Source: Rhipicephalus microplus (Eukaryota; Arthropoda; Arachnida; Ixodida; Ixodidae). From it: 64,000 bases of DNA. The translations under genes and the position numbers were made by a program. Positions 21,214 through 32,434 of the stretch are shown here, piece by piece (the first letter of the stretch is position 1; each line of letters opens with the position of its first letter). Below the pieces are notes generated by a model. That model saw nothing but the letters and a program-made list of their open reading frames with translations. It had not been told where the DNA came from and did no database searches. The stretch covers positions 136,856,155 to 136,920,154 of the forward strand of contig NC_134710.1 in assembly GCF_043290135.1 (NCBI RefSeq). Reading direction: 5' to 3'.

Positions 21214-21777
21214 TTATGTAAGGTGCCCATGATAGCTGCCTATCAAGTATTTATCAAGTATTACTCCGAGAAACCAATGCTGTGTCACAATCATTAGTGG
21301 TTCTCCTTCTAAAATGAGATTGAAGTTTTTTAACTTCTTACGAGTGAAGGGCAATACAGCTGTCTTTGCGTGCGACAGATTCATTCCTCTTTCTTTTAAA
21401 AAGTTGTTGATGATATTTATGCCGTCTTGCAATGCAATCTGAATGAACCGTATGTCCGTGCCAGATGCCCGAATGCACACATCATCTGCATATAAGGAGT
21501 GTTTCAGCCTGGAAGGCAGTCTTTTAGCTAAATCATCCATAACACAGTTGAAAAGAAAAGGGCTAAGTACGCTTCCTTGTGGCACTCCCTGTCTAACGTC
21601 GTGTTCCGCACTCTTTCCTTCGCTCGTCTGAACGAATATTTTGCGACCTGATAAAAATTTAGATATACACCGCAAAGATCTGCCAGACAATCCAAGTTCC
21701 AACATGCTCAGCAGAACATGAGTGTGACTGACTGTGTCAAATGCCCTTTTTATGTCTAAGAACACTGCGACCATCAA
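21214..21777 (-). pseudogene. LINE RT palm with intact YADD
   Basis: Residues 5-18 give VFLDIKRAFDTVSH (motif A, catalytic Asp at 8), 63-76 RQGVPQGSVLSPFL (motif B) and 95-99 LYADD (motif C, Asp 98 and 99). Then KTAVLPFTRKK and a FLGVILD thumb motif follow. All three catalytic Asp are kept, the only RT fragment in the window for which this holds. RT uses the element's RNA as template for target-primed reverse transcription. Confidence 0.88.
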
Positions 21778-21914
21778 ACTATACCACAGCTGCAGGCGCG
21801 TTCATGCTCCACATACGTTACTATGTCCAGTATTGCATCCATTGTGCATCTCTGTTTCCTGAAACCTGTTAAGTAGTTGGAGAATACACCGGTTCTGTTA
21901 CACCACCATCGAAG

Positions 21915-22481
21915 TCACGCATCGATAATATTTTCCATTACCTTATATAGACAGCTTGTCAGACTAAACGGGTGGAAGAATTCAAGGTTCAAGGACGTCT
22001 TAGCCGGTCGTAAGATCGGAATGATGCTAGCAAACTTCCAAGACTCGGGTACAATTTCTTGCATCCATATATGATTGTACATATCTAAAAGAATAGTTGT
22101 GCCTGTGGGCCCAAGGTTCTTTAGCATATTGTACGTAATGCTGTCCGGTCCACAGGCTGATTTTTGACGACATGATGCTATAGCACAATGCAGCTCACTT
22201 AACGTAAATACAGGGTCTAGTTGAGGATGCGGGGCACAAAAGCAAGCAATAATTTTCTGACTGGCCAACGCGACAGAATTATCAAATAAGGCACATTGTG
22301 ATGCGGCGGGCCTACTGATAAGTTGACAAAATTCATCTGCTACCACAACTTCCCGTTTGTCCAAGGCTACAGCAAGACCACGAAATGGGAAGCTCTGTGA
22401 TACAGGGCCACTAAATGCTCGAATTACAAGCCAAATTCTTAGAACAGGTGTGTGGGGAGAGAGCGCGCCACAAAAAATCAC
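21915..22481 (-). pseudogene. LINE RT fingers region
   Basis: 188-codon open stretch. KSACGPDSITYNMLKNLG matches the KSxGPDGI-xxLLK motif, followed by VPESWKFASIIPILRPAK and FHPFSLTSCLYKVMENII (standard: FRPISLTSCLCKVME). A preceding block, from about 22640, reads in another frame with a TGA, so the true coding region began upstream. Confidence 0.8.
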
Positions 22482-22640
22482 GCCAGCGTTGTTTACCGAA
22501 ATTTTCTAGTCATCTGCGCATTACACTGTGGATTTTCTGTGCACTTTTGTATGCTTCTAAACTTCCCCTGCGTCGATATGCCCTTTTTGAACGCTGTCTG
22601 CTGGTAGCTTTTTCAGTTCATTTTTTTTTTCTCGCTCGCG

Positions 22641-24220
22641 TTGCTTCTACTTCCAGCTATGTCACAGTAATCAAGCATAAATTGACATTAGAAACTGCCA
22701 CTTGAAAGAGCTACACGGAAGTCATTTTTTGGTCGTTAAATTTATCTGTTTTGAATGATATTAATGTCTTACAGCAAAAAAAAATGGGATTAACAATTCT
22801 CGCTGCACTGATGGAGGTTCTAAGAGAGTATTTGTCATGTCAACACTTTAGTAAAATTGAATAAAATCATTCGTCGAACTCCACGAAGGATAGTCAGTCC
22901 TGGTTTAAGGAAATTTATTTAAAATAAAGGTGATTAAGCTAATATCACGCCCATGAATTGTAAATACTTTGTTGTTCACCAATATTTTTTAACGAGCAAG
23001 AAAGGTCATGGTGCGGTGAAGTGCCCGCATCAAAGCCACTGTGTCCGTATAATCTCCCTATATCCTTTTAATCGACAGGCAGCAATTATTTCCTGCCATT
23101 TTATTGCGCAATAACCATACCTTTCTACCCCATATATTTATGATCTTCGTACAACTCATCAGGGCAAATTCATTGAAGAACGCATCTTAGGCACAAAAGT
23201 ATGAATGCCAGTTAACGGGGAATATGGGAATGCAACACCATTTCAAAAGAGCTTTAAGAAAACCACTGGGCGCGCAAACAGAACCTTCATTAATTCAGAC
23301 ATGAAATAAAACAAATTCAGGCGTGAAAATTCAGAAATGAAACGAATTCAGACATAGGATGGCGCAACATTCTTTAGGCGTCAAAATAAAACGAGCTGAA
23401 AAAAGTATAACTTCAAACATCAGAACCTTGAGAGCAGCGTGCACGTGCAGACTCGGTTCACCACCATGCAGCGTCTAAGAATACTCGCATTAGTGTGTCT
23501 GGGTAGCCTCCCGCAAACTCGCCGACGTGCTGTGTAGCTGCCATGCCAAGTGTCACGTGATCATAGAAAGCGGTGGCGAACTTTGCACTGGGCGAAGCCC
23601 ACTCGCCGCGACGTCTCTATAAGGGCCTCAGTATATGTCGATGGCTCCTTCTTTACGAACATGGAACAAATAGGTCTATAACTTGGTCTAAACACGCCTA
23701 GCGGGTATGTGCCACAGAATTCGGGCAAAGTCCCGCAACTCACTTCCGGTCCACGAAGCGTTATGAATTTAAAATTCTAAGCATCTTCACCGACATAACA
23801 TCACAAAGACTGGGTAAACAATGCGGATGGTGGCAAAACTATACTAGGCAATAGACCAAAGTCAATTTATGAAACAGCAACATGATCCCTCCAGCTCCAC
23901 TGTTTAACAAGTCTTCGTAACGTTAAGTCAGTGAAGTTGCTTCAAAACTTTTGGCTTGCCATTTTTTTGTGTGTGTGAATTAAAAGACAACAATGCTCCA
24001 ATCTCCTCTTTCAAGATGCAAATGCGGTGAGAGAGGCTCCGTAGTTCGTCCCCTTTGCGTGTGGTTTGCGCAACTTGGCGAGAAAAAAATTCTTCGACAT
24101 CGAGGTGGGCCGCGACACCCGACGGGTGTCGGTTACAAATGTCTGCCTCTTCCCGAACTATCCATCAGCTTTTGGGACACATTCGGATTAAAATAAAATG
24201 GATTATATAATAGCGGTTTT
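22641..24220. other. Non-coding stretch
   Basis: No domain-bearing frame. The word gcgggtatgtgccacag occurs at about 23700, shared with family A and family B blocks. The remainder appears unique. Confidence 0.4.
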
Positions 24221-24224
24221 AAAT

Positions 24225-24760
24225 TGCTCCCGCGCCACAATAAATCCTGCCGCCACCAAGCCCGCAGGAAGGAGTCGGCCTGTTCGAATATCATTTGTAT
24301 CCCCCGCAGCTCACGCCCCCCACGCTCGCGACCTCTCTTTTGTTGCGTTTCGTTCCCGCAACCATCTGACCTCGCGTATAAGCTGCATGGTGCTCGCGCT
24401 CAATCCCGCTCGCCGTGGCTTGCTTTGCCGATCCAAGACGAGGGGGGCTGCGATCAGAAGGCGGAAAACAGCAATCGCGGCTATCACGGATTCAGCATTT
24501 TGACCCTCGTCCCGCTGTACGGTGCGCGCCGGAGATTTATAACGCTGCCCGCGCGATCATTCTGGATGCCGTCAGTTTCGGACGGACTCGAGGAGCGACG
24601 CTTCCTAACGGATACATTGTGACGCCGAGCCACGTCGCCTGTCCTCCTGCATGCACATCGACCGTTATACCATCCCCCTACTCCCGAAGCGCCCCCTTTC
24701 GGCCCACCTATGCCCACTCCCTCTTGCAAACTCATATGCGCGAACCGCTACTGCATGTCG
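24225..24760. other. GC-rich, CpG-rich island 2
   Basis: GC-rich stretch with overlapping open frames in several phases and no recognisable domain. It contains AT-rich words such as acaataaatcc and gatttataac embedded in GC-rich DNA, a look typical of regulatory elements but not diagnostic. No repeat similarity in the window. Confidence 0.35.
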
Positions 24761-24945
24761 GAACGTGAAGCGATAATACTGCAAAAAAAAATGGACGCTA
24801 GTCTTGGAAAGATTGGAAGTGGCAGTTTGTCGTCCTTCTCCGGGCTGTCCTTCAGCCTTTCGGTGGCGCATTTATTTACGCTATACTTCTTGCCTGCTTA
24901 TTTCGCTCACATTTCTTTTTGAGACAATAAGCGTTGATTGTCGTG

Positions 24946-25239
24946 CAATCGCTTTTCGTTGAGCCCCACCGCGGTGGTCTAGTGGCTAAGGTACTCGGCT
25001 GCTGACGCGCAGGTCGCGGGATCGAATCTCTGCTGCGGCGGCTGCATTTCCGATGGAGGTGGAAATGTAGGCCCGTGTGCTCAGATTTGGGTGCACGTTA
25101 AAGAACCGCAGGTGGTCGAAATTTCCGGAGCCCTCCACTACGGCGTCTCTCATAATCATATGGTGGTTTTGGGACGGTAAACCTTACATATCAATCAATC
25201 AATCAATCAATCAATCAGTCAATCGCTTTTCGTTGAGCC
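24946..25239 (+). mobile_element. SINE, main family, full length, with 20 bp target-site duplication
   Basis: caatcgcttttcgttgagcc is present exactly at 24946-24965 and 25220-25239. Between them is a full SINE: tRNA-like head with box A (tggtctagtgg, about 24974) and box B (gatcgaatctc, about 25020), body words gtgctcagatttgggtgcac, ttccggagccctccacta and tctctcataatcatatggtgg, and an (AATC)n tail from about 25190. The perfect long duplication indicates a recent insertion by LINE machinery. Confidence 0.93.
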
Positions 25240-25585
25240 TGGTGAAAGAAATATTTCCTAAAAATTCCATTCCTACTAGATTCACACCGTAGGCGACACG
25301 AATGCTCGCGCGTATGTCACTGTGACAGCGATATGCGCCCAAAAAACTGCAGGTTCACCATTTCAAGCCCACGCTTACGGGGGGAAATAGCAAAACAGAT
25401 TATGAATAAACAACGCGCCTATTTAGGTATTTCAACGCAATGGCACGCAATAGGTGATAAAGACTCACGTATTCCGTCAAAACACGTCGTGGTTAGTGTC
25501 GTCGGTGTGAACGGATGTCGCATTCAATGAAGAATGAAAATAGGGTCCCCTTGGTGTGTGCCGCAGCTCTTTTCAATACCGCTAT
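25240..25585. other. Non-coding stretch
   Basis: No gene or repeat recognised. Confidence 0.4.
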
Positions 25586-25587
25586 TC

Positions 25588-25800
25588 GACTTACACTCTA
25601 AAAAAGAGAGAGTAAAAAAATAAGTGGCTGTTACTCTTTTCAGTTAGCCCTGACACGCCGCACGTACAGATATTTCTCTTTAAAGATACCCTTCAACTAC
25701 CTTTTGAAGATCATTACAGTTTCTTCGGAGAGTCGAATGACTCTCCACAACGGTAACCGTTTATCTTTAAAGAAAGTTAAATATGCTGCATTCAAAAACT
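25588..25800. repeat. Possible acactctaaaaa-type element
   Basis: Begins acactctaaaaaagagagagt; ctctttaaagat and tctttaaagaaag words are repeated, and gagagtcgaatgactctc is an inverted repeat at about 25719-25736. The start resembles motifs near 2179 and 4700. Nature and ends are uncertain. Confidence 0.3.
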
Positions 25801-26010
25801 CGTCATAAAGATTGACCGGTAATATTTATTTATTTTTATTAAAATGTAAATATACAAACAACGTCCAAATGGAACGTCCAGGTGGGCTAGGAGAGTTGAG
25901 GAAGACGTACTCTCTCTTTCTGATCTTTGACAACAAAAAAGGGTGATCGATGGTACATACTTGGTGAAAGAGGGAAGCCAAGAGGACAAAAATGTTTCTT
26001 GAGTGATCTG

Positions 26011-26013
<3 letters not shown>

Positions 26014-26101
<88 letters not shown>
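26014..26101. repeat. (AT)n microsatellite
   Basis: About 44 uninterrupted AT units. The open frame across it has no meaning. Confidence 0.97.
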
Positions 26102-26103
<2 letters not shown>

Positions 26104-26430
26104 CAGCGTAACTAAGAATTGTTACGGAGCATAGTAGTCTTATCTCAATACCGTATCATCATTTTTCGCTACTTAAAGCCGTATTTCAGTGACGATACGA
26201 TTCACTACAAACGAGGACAAAAAAGTCAAAGTATGAAAGAAAAAAGACAACTCTTTCTGAGATGCTGAAATACTCCTTGATAAGTAATACGGAAGAAAAC
26301 CGGCTTTTGAAAACAATTTCTATGGAGAAGACAATGTATTTCAGCATTTTTATTCGCTCAGCGATCTTTGATGGTAACGTAATGTTCTTCCGTATATTTT
26401 CTCACTTTCGGCTTTCTTGCTTTGCTCTCA
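26102..26430. other. AT-rich spacer
   Basis: Nothing recognised. Confidence 0.4.
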
Positions 26431-26434
26431 AATC

Positions 26435-27480
26435 GACGTCACAATATCGCGGAGCTGCAAACTGGGGGCGCCATTACAAACGATGCGCAGGTGCGTTGGG
26501 CCCCGCTAAAAGCCCCACGGAAGCTATCGTTTGCGTACTGAAATATTCCTGCCCCACGTATACAGTGCGAATACCCTGCTCCCGTAATCCGACGGCCGAC
26601 GGGGGAGCCCGAAGAAGGCAACTCTTTTGTCGCCGCGGTTAATGACAGCTAAAGAGGCTCGGCGCGCCGCTCTGTTATTGAGCCATCGACAGTCGAGCAT
26701 TGCCCTCCCCTTTCGGGGCCCGAAAAACATCAGTGTGGCCGTCGCGAACGAGCCGCAGAGCATACGCGGCCGCTAGGCCTAATAACTGTGTTTAGCACCC
26801 GCCTGGCGGAGAACGCCTGTCGACAACTTGCCACCGTGTCACGTCCCACGGACCGAAGCCTTGGGTGGAAGCAGACACTCGCGCAACCGGGTAATTTCGC
26901 GCGCCTCGAACGAAAGCGGGAAAGGAGAAAATGGTCCGGCCATGTGGCGCTGCTTTCTATGATCGCTTCGCAATATGATGGCTGCCGGCTGCGGTCAAGC
27001 TTCGGAGACATCGCGGCGTCTCGTCCGAGCACGCAGACGCAAACGCGTCGGACCTATACGCTGCTGCATTTGTTCTTCACGGCATGCGCTGTCCCGGGCA
27101 CCTGGCTTTTGTTTCTTCAACTTGACGTCACATTTAAGTACCCCTCCCAGACAGTAACCTCTGGGGAACGAAAGCGAAATATGTAATTTGAATGAACGTG
27201 CCGGTGGTTGGGGAATTCGATCCTGACTTCTTGATTTCCGCCTGCTTCTGCCGCGCCTCCGTTCGGTCCGTAATTTTGTTCGAGCTGTAATTCCGCCATT
27301 GCAGCGTTCGTCGCCACGGTCGTCCCGAGGTGGCGTAATCGGCCTTTAATTTTGCGCTTTCTCGGGGCCCTGTCAAAGGCGGCGTTCCCTCATGCCTATC
27401 ATTAGGCCGGTGGACAACCGAGCTGCGACGGCGTAGCGGAACGCCGAGGTATGGCGTGACCTGCATGTGCAACATGTGTA
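26435..27480. other. GC-rich, CpG-rich island 3 (about 1 kb)
   Basis: The longest GC-rich block. Open frames of 100-130 codons overlap on both strands without domains. Around 27330-27420, AT-rich homeodomain-like cores (gtaatcggcctttaatttt) sit next to ctgtcaaaggcgg and tatcattaggcc, a composition often seen in conserved enhancers. No match to repeats in the window. Function is inferred from composition only. Confidence 0.35.
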
Positions 27481-28430
27481 TACATGCTGTCATTTGTCAC
27501 CCATGCCGCGCTGCCCCAGTTATGGGAAGGTAGCCGCCACGGGGGAAGTGATTTTATAACGCGTTTGCCACCAATGGCTATATGTTACGCGAGGGTGCTG
27601 AAGGGCACTTCAACTCACCTCTTGATGGGCGGCTGCGAGGTGAATGCGAGCTGCTTTTATAGCAAGGTCACGATGCGACCTACAATCTCACGCGTCTCGT
27701 TCCACTGCATAACCTCCATTTTTTTTTTAATTTTTCGTGGCCACTGAGTTCAGTTGGCGAAATCAATTACTTATATAGACTGGAACATAATTGGCAACAC
27801 TAAACAAAACTTGCCGCGTCTCGTAAAGAAACTCCACATAGACAGCCTAATGATCTCCAGTGAGCGAACAGGACTTTCCTGAAAACCTTGAATATATCAA
27901 ATAGATGGGAACATGAACAGAGTTTCTGCGTTGTGTATCTGTTTATGCCTTTTTCCTACTGCAGCGCATCTGCGCACTCTGATAAATACCACTGTTTACT
28001 TAGAACCCCGAATGTTCTTCCGATTGCCAGTGTAGTCTCAACTGAACGCGAGTGGCATTTAGGTACATGCTCCAGCTCAATTCTCAGCTCTTCAAACAGC
28101 GTTCAGTTTTAGTATCAACTTGTACAAGGAATGCCTAAATACAGGGCTGATATTTTCATAAACGTCTTCCGCTATAATTGTTCTTCAGAGAACATCTCAG
28201 GAAATCCTGATGCAGGGTGTATCATTAGTGGAGCCTGCAGGACACTGGTAATGACTGTTTGCTACTTTACTGGTAATGAGCTGGCAAAAACAAATAGCTT
28301 CAGGAACTCGGCCCCACCTGTCGTGTCAAAGTATTGTTTGCCGCCGTGCGGCTACTGTGGCGCCACCTAGCATGAACTCGATGCATGATGGTCGTTGTCT
28401 GCGGCACATCACTCTTCTTTTTCTTTTCTG
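27481..28430. other. Non-coding stretch
   Basis: Open frames under 90 codons, no domain and no repeat recognised. Confidence 0.4.
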
Positions 28431-28435
28431 TGTGT

Positions 28436-28880
28436 TCATCATAATCATCGGTCTCACTACACCCAAAGCAGGGCAAAGGCTTCTCCCATGTTTCGCCGAT
28501 CAACCCCGTCCTGTGTTTGCTACGATCACGTTGAGTTGCCGCAAACTTTCTTAATCTCATCCGCCCATCTAACTTTCTGTCTATTCCTCCTGCGTTTGTT
28601 TTCTCTTTGAATACAGTCAGTCACTTTTAATGACCCCCAGTTATCTTGCCTAAGCGCTACCTGCCAGGCCCATCTCCATTTCTTTTTTCCGGTATATACA
28701 GTATGTCCTTAACACCCATTTTTTGCCTGACTCATTCTGCTCTCTTCGTGTCCTTTAAGGTTACACCTATCATCTGTCTCTCTTCTGCTTGGCTGCGTGG
28801 TCCTATGTTTAAACTAAACCCCCTTTGTCTGCCTCCGGGTTTTTTCTTCGTGGTTGACATAATTAACTACGTAATTAAAA
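28436..28880 (-). pseudogene. RTE-like LINE, C-terminal end and tail
   Basis: On the minus strand: GVTLKDTKRAE, RQKMGVKDI, KRKWRWAW, RQKVRWADEI, AQ/TQRDRS and GEAFALLWV in shifting frames, matching the C-terminal end of RTE-type endonuclease-reverse transcriptases (typical KWRWAGHVAR, GRPxxRWxDDI, AQDRxxW, GEAF). It ends with a short gatgattatgatga tail at plus 28437-28455. It is a strongly 5'-truncated, frameshifted copy. Confidence 0.6.
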
Positions 28881-28884
28881 TATA

Positions 28885-29030
28885 GTTTACTTAAGGTCTC
28901 GCTGTGATGTTTGAGGTACAGGCCGACGCGTGATTGTTTACGACTGGTCTGCATGATGAAATTATTCCTACGTGTACGCGTTAAAGATGATTCAATATCG
29001 GGCCGATAAATGGCACTTCACTGGAAAAGG
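28885..29030 (+). repeat. Dispersed repeat family C, fragment (+)
   Basis: ctgtgatgttt, gcgtgattgtttac, gttaaagatgattcaatatcggg and ataaatgg match plus-strand 31425-31530 of family C (gatgcgtgatcatttaccactgg, cgttaaagattattcgatgtcggg). Confidence 0.55.
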
Positions 29031-29339
29031 GAAAGAACACAACCACCTGATTTGTAGCACAAAACCACAAGGAAATCCAAACGGATGGTTGTCTTCTTTC
29101 TCTTTCTTAACCCATCCGCCATCTTGCGGGTTTCCGCAGAACTCTTTGCAAATGACACCTCAGTCATAATTTCCGGAGGCATCTTAACATTTTCACCCCT
29201 TCTTTGTCAGTGGCTCGAAGATGCTGAAAACATTTTAATTAAAAACCTTTATAGTAAGGGTGGCATGCTTTTAACATTTTAACACCCTAGGACTGTTAAA
29301 AATGATGGACAAAAAGTTTTAATGACAAACTAAAATGTT

Positions 29340-30190
29340 GAATTAGGTGACATTTATGGGCCTGATATAAAATCATCTCCAACGTGAAGTACACCTAAAA
29401 AAACATCCTTTCATCACGCACATCAGTGGTATAAGCATCGTGAAAACAGCATAGGTAAATTAAACTTTAAATAAGTCGTTATTATTGTTAAAACCATGTG
29501 TATTAATTATCAAAAGCCTAACACAACACCCTCATACTGTCTTGCAAGCAGTCGAACGCATTAGAAATTCTGCCCCTTGGCAGTAAAAAGTGATTGAATA
29601 TAACTTGCTCTTTGGTGGTTTAAGAAGGAGGATACCATTTTGTAAAATAAGCACTGTTGCCCCTTTTGACGTTCTATACAGCAGTCCTACTAATAGAAGT
29701 GACAAGCAGTGGCATGACATGCATTATTCGCTGCCGAAAAGCTCCCGCTGGCACCTCACGCTGACACGATCTGCAGTGAAGACGAGGCAAAGGCCTCCCT
29801 CCTACCTTGTGGTTGTTCAGAGGGAAATTTTTTCGTCTCCCTTGAAACAAAAACTACCCTCCTAAATTTTTCTGCATGTATTATTAACAAACTATACTAT
29901 GCAACAATATATATTCCATATTTTATTTCGACTTCTACGTTGCGAAAATTAAGCCAAAATATGAGTCAAAATGTTATTTTCCCAACTTTGTCACAATATT
30001 ATGACAACGTCCTTGCTTCATTCACTTCCAAAGTATTTCAGACATTTAATATAAGAACACATAAAACAGAAAATGTAAGTTTATTACTGGTGAAACATTC
30101 ATGTTTCTTTTTACAAAAACGCTAAACATGCAGTAAAATGCAGTATTTCGCCAAGGCGAAATATAAAGGCAAAAAAAATGGCTTAACTAT
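29340..30190 (-). repeat. Dispersed repeat family C, left arm of a large inverted repeat
   Basis: The reverse complement aligns by eye over most of its length with 30700-31545. Shared words include tgtttagcgttttt, cattttgac, acaaccacaa, ggggcaacagtgctta, accaccaaa, agcaagttatattcaa, aaggggcagaat and accactg-tgtgc. No coding domain is recognised. Confidence 0.7.
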
Positions 30191-30699
30191 TAAAGTCATT
30201 GCAAAATTATCGCCTTCAAATTAACAAAAAAATGTTTCGTAGTGATTTACAAAACGATTATAATTATATAAATGATTTAGCTTGATACAATTTAAGGGCG
30301 CCCAAAGTTTGAAGCACTCTCAAGGCAACACATTTTTTTTTTTTGGGGGGGGGGGGGAATATAACTCCTGATTAATTACTTGTCACGTTCACGTATACCT
30401 GCGCGTTTTTTTCATGTTCAGATTGATTGAATATGGTCAAAAATTGACTGGGTACACTTGATATAGAATGACTTTATATAAAATTCGGTTGCCCAGAGGG
30501 CGCTTCAAATATTGGGTAAGATATTGAGGTGGCGCTAGCCACCACCCGATCTAAAGGGTACAGACGATCCATCCATGAAACTGTGCCACGTTAAATAAGT
30601 TATATATAATTGCTAGTTTGAGCAATTGCTATGGAAACGAACTTTTTCGTAATATCAAGGTGTTATTCTTTCATAACTCATATTTCATGATCACACTTT
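30191..30699. other. Spacer between the two family C arms
   Basis: Contains a T12-G13 run (30333-30357) and a block with ggtggcgctagccaccaccc (about 30530) followed by gatctaaagggtac and gatccatccat, which I recall as common tick repeat text but which has no second copy here. Confidence 0.4.
30345..30357. repeat. poly(G) run, 13 nt, preceded by 12 T
   Basis: T12 directly followed by G13. Confidence 0.95.
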
Positions 30700-31545
30700 T
30701 TTTTTTCATTTTTGTTCTAACTTTATTTTGGCCTTAGCGAAAAATTGCAGTATGCTCCATGTTTAGCGTTTTTTATAAAATGCACAGATTTTTTCATGAG
30801 TAATGTACTCACATTTTATGTTTTATAGGTTTCTATATTGAGTTAATAAAATAACTTGGGAGCAAATGAAGCACAAAAATTGCCAACATATTTTGACACA
30901 TGTAGTTGGGATAAAGAGCATTTTGACCTATATCACGGTTTAGTTTTCGAAATGTAGCTCTCAAAGTAAAAGTATGGCTTATATTTTGTTGCATAGTCTG
31001 CTTTGTTAGTAAGACATGCAGAAAGTGTGAAAAGAGTACTCTTGCTTGAAGGTAGCAAAACTTTTCTCATCTGCACAACCACAAAGTAGTACGAAGTGCG
31101 CATTTGCCTCAACTTCCCTGCATAGCACGTCAACGCGAGGTCCCAGCTGGAACATCGCACACGCGTTTGTGACTTGTTTTAGCACAACTGCTGCATATAA
31201 CGTTAAAAAGGGGCAACAGTGCTTAATTTATGGAATAGTATCTTCCCCTTTGGACCACCAAAAAGCAAGTTATATTCAACCGCTTCTTAGTTCCAAGGGG
31301 CAGAATCATAATGCAGTCGATGACTTGCAAGACACTATTAGGGCGTCATGTTTATAATAATAATAAATGTGCAAGTTCATAATAATTATTGGTGACAAAA
31401 TTTAGTTATAGTTTACTTGATCTTTATGATGTTTCAGGTCTAGGCTGATGCGTGATCATTTACCACTGGTGTGCAGAACGAAACGATGTTTTCTAGGTGC
31501 ATGCACACGTTAAAGATTATTCGATGTCGGGCTCATAAATAAAGG
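30700..31545 (+). repeat. Dispersed repeat family C, right arm of a large inverted repeat
   Basis: Plus-strand counterpart of 29340-30190. Related plus copies lie at 39500-40065 and, partly, 42060-42290. Copies diverge by many substitutions and small gaps, so the inverted repeat is old or formed from two separate insertions. Confidence 0.7.
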
Positions 31546-31672
31546 AAAACGAGAGGCTGAAAACGAGAAGCTGAAAGCTAAGTGCAGTGAAATGAGTCAG
31601 TCATTGTCGAAACGCAGAAGCAGATTGTTCAGTGCGAACAATACTCCCGCCTATCGAATCTTGAAAAAAAAA

Positions 31673-31686
31673 GGGGGGGGGGGGGG
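31673..31686. repeat. poly(G) run, 14 nt
   Basis: Follows an A9 run inside the LINE ORF1 remnant, where the ancestral frame reads LEKK. Confidence 0.95.
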
Positions 31687-32027
31687 ACGGGGGCTCATCG
31701 AGAGGGAAAAAGAAAACATCACTGATCTTTTGGGCAAGATGGGCGATAGGTGAACCCCTGTCTACTGACGTTATACAGGTGTGCCACCGCATATCGACTC
31801 GTGAGCAGGGCAAAAGAAATGTTCAGTTCAAAAGCAGGCCGAAACGGGGCCTTGCCGTGGAAAAAGGCCGCAAAATTCGCATTAAGAATCGTAAAGTAGG
31901 AATCTCTACCTAAGCACAAATTATTGTGAATGAGCATCTCTGTCCGAAGCTGAAGCGTCTGCTTGCACAGGCAGTTGCTAAAAGAAAGCATAACTGGCAG
32001 TGTGCGTGACTGAGGAATGAAAGGATT

Positions 32028-32266
32028 GCCCACCACAGTTGTCAATAGTGGCTAAGGGTCTCGGCTGCTGAGGTCGTGGGGTCGAATTTTGGCCGCGGCG
32101 GCCACATTTACGATGGAGGCGTAAATGATTGATGTCCATGGGCTTACACTTAGGGGCACGTTAGAGAATCCCAGGGGGTCAAAATTTCCGGATCTCTATA
32201 CTACAGCGTCTATCATAATCATATCGTTATTTGGGGGCGTTAAAGTCCAGCAATTATTACTATTAA
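32028..32266 (+). mobile_element. SINE, main family, inserted in LINE ORF1 with 13 bp duplication
   Basis: Flanked by gaatgaaaggatt (32015-32027) and gaatgaaagaatt (32267-32279), one mismatch in 13. The inside has a tRNA-like head (gtggctaagggtctcggctgctgaggtcgtggggtcgaattttgg), cgatggaggcg, gggggtcaaaatttccgg and tctatcataatcatatcg. The AATC tail has decayed to attattactatta. Confidence 0.85.
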
Positions 32267-32434
32267 GAATGAAAGAATTTTAACACGCAAAACACAGTCG
32301 GCCAAGTTGTGTGCATTCAAACTTATTCTGACCTAGGCAAGATGGATTATAGGCTGCGTGTGGTCCAGCTGTTTGCTACTTTATCATGTGCACAAGAATA
32401 CTATAACAAGAATTTTGTCTGCCATCTGAACTTG

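Larger units (their letters stand above)
19770..22640 (-). pseudogene. I/R1-group LINE, 5'-truncated: RT, RNase H, Cys/His end
   Basis: The best-preserved retroelement here. In order along the minus strand: pre-RT region (22640-22450, one frame), fingers and template-binding part (22481-21915), palm (21777-21214), connection and RNase H (21196-20235), and a C-terminal Cys/His motif (about 20000-19935) before a stop near 19772. Only about four frame changes or stops separate the blocks. The endonuclease and ORF1 are missing upstream. RNase H in a non-LTR element points to the I/R1 side of the LINE tree. I saw no target-site duplication. Confidence 0.85.
31555..32350 (+). pseudogene. LINE ORF1 remnant split by a SINE
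   Basis: EQYSRLSNLE (about 31640-31665) marks the coiled-coil end, ITDLLGKMGDR the start of the RNA-binding domain, and VCHRISTREQGKRNVQFKSRPKR and VNEHLCPKLKRLLAQAVAKR its core. After the SINE the end continues as RILTRKTQS and IQTYSDLGKMD (to about 32345). This is an L1-type ORF1 layout as found in several arthropod LINEs. A 14-nt G run at 31673-31686 disrupts the frame. Confidence 0.7.
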
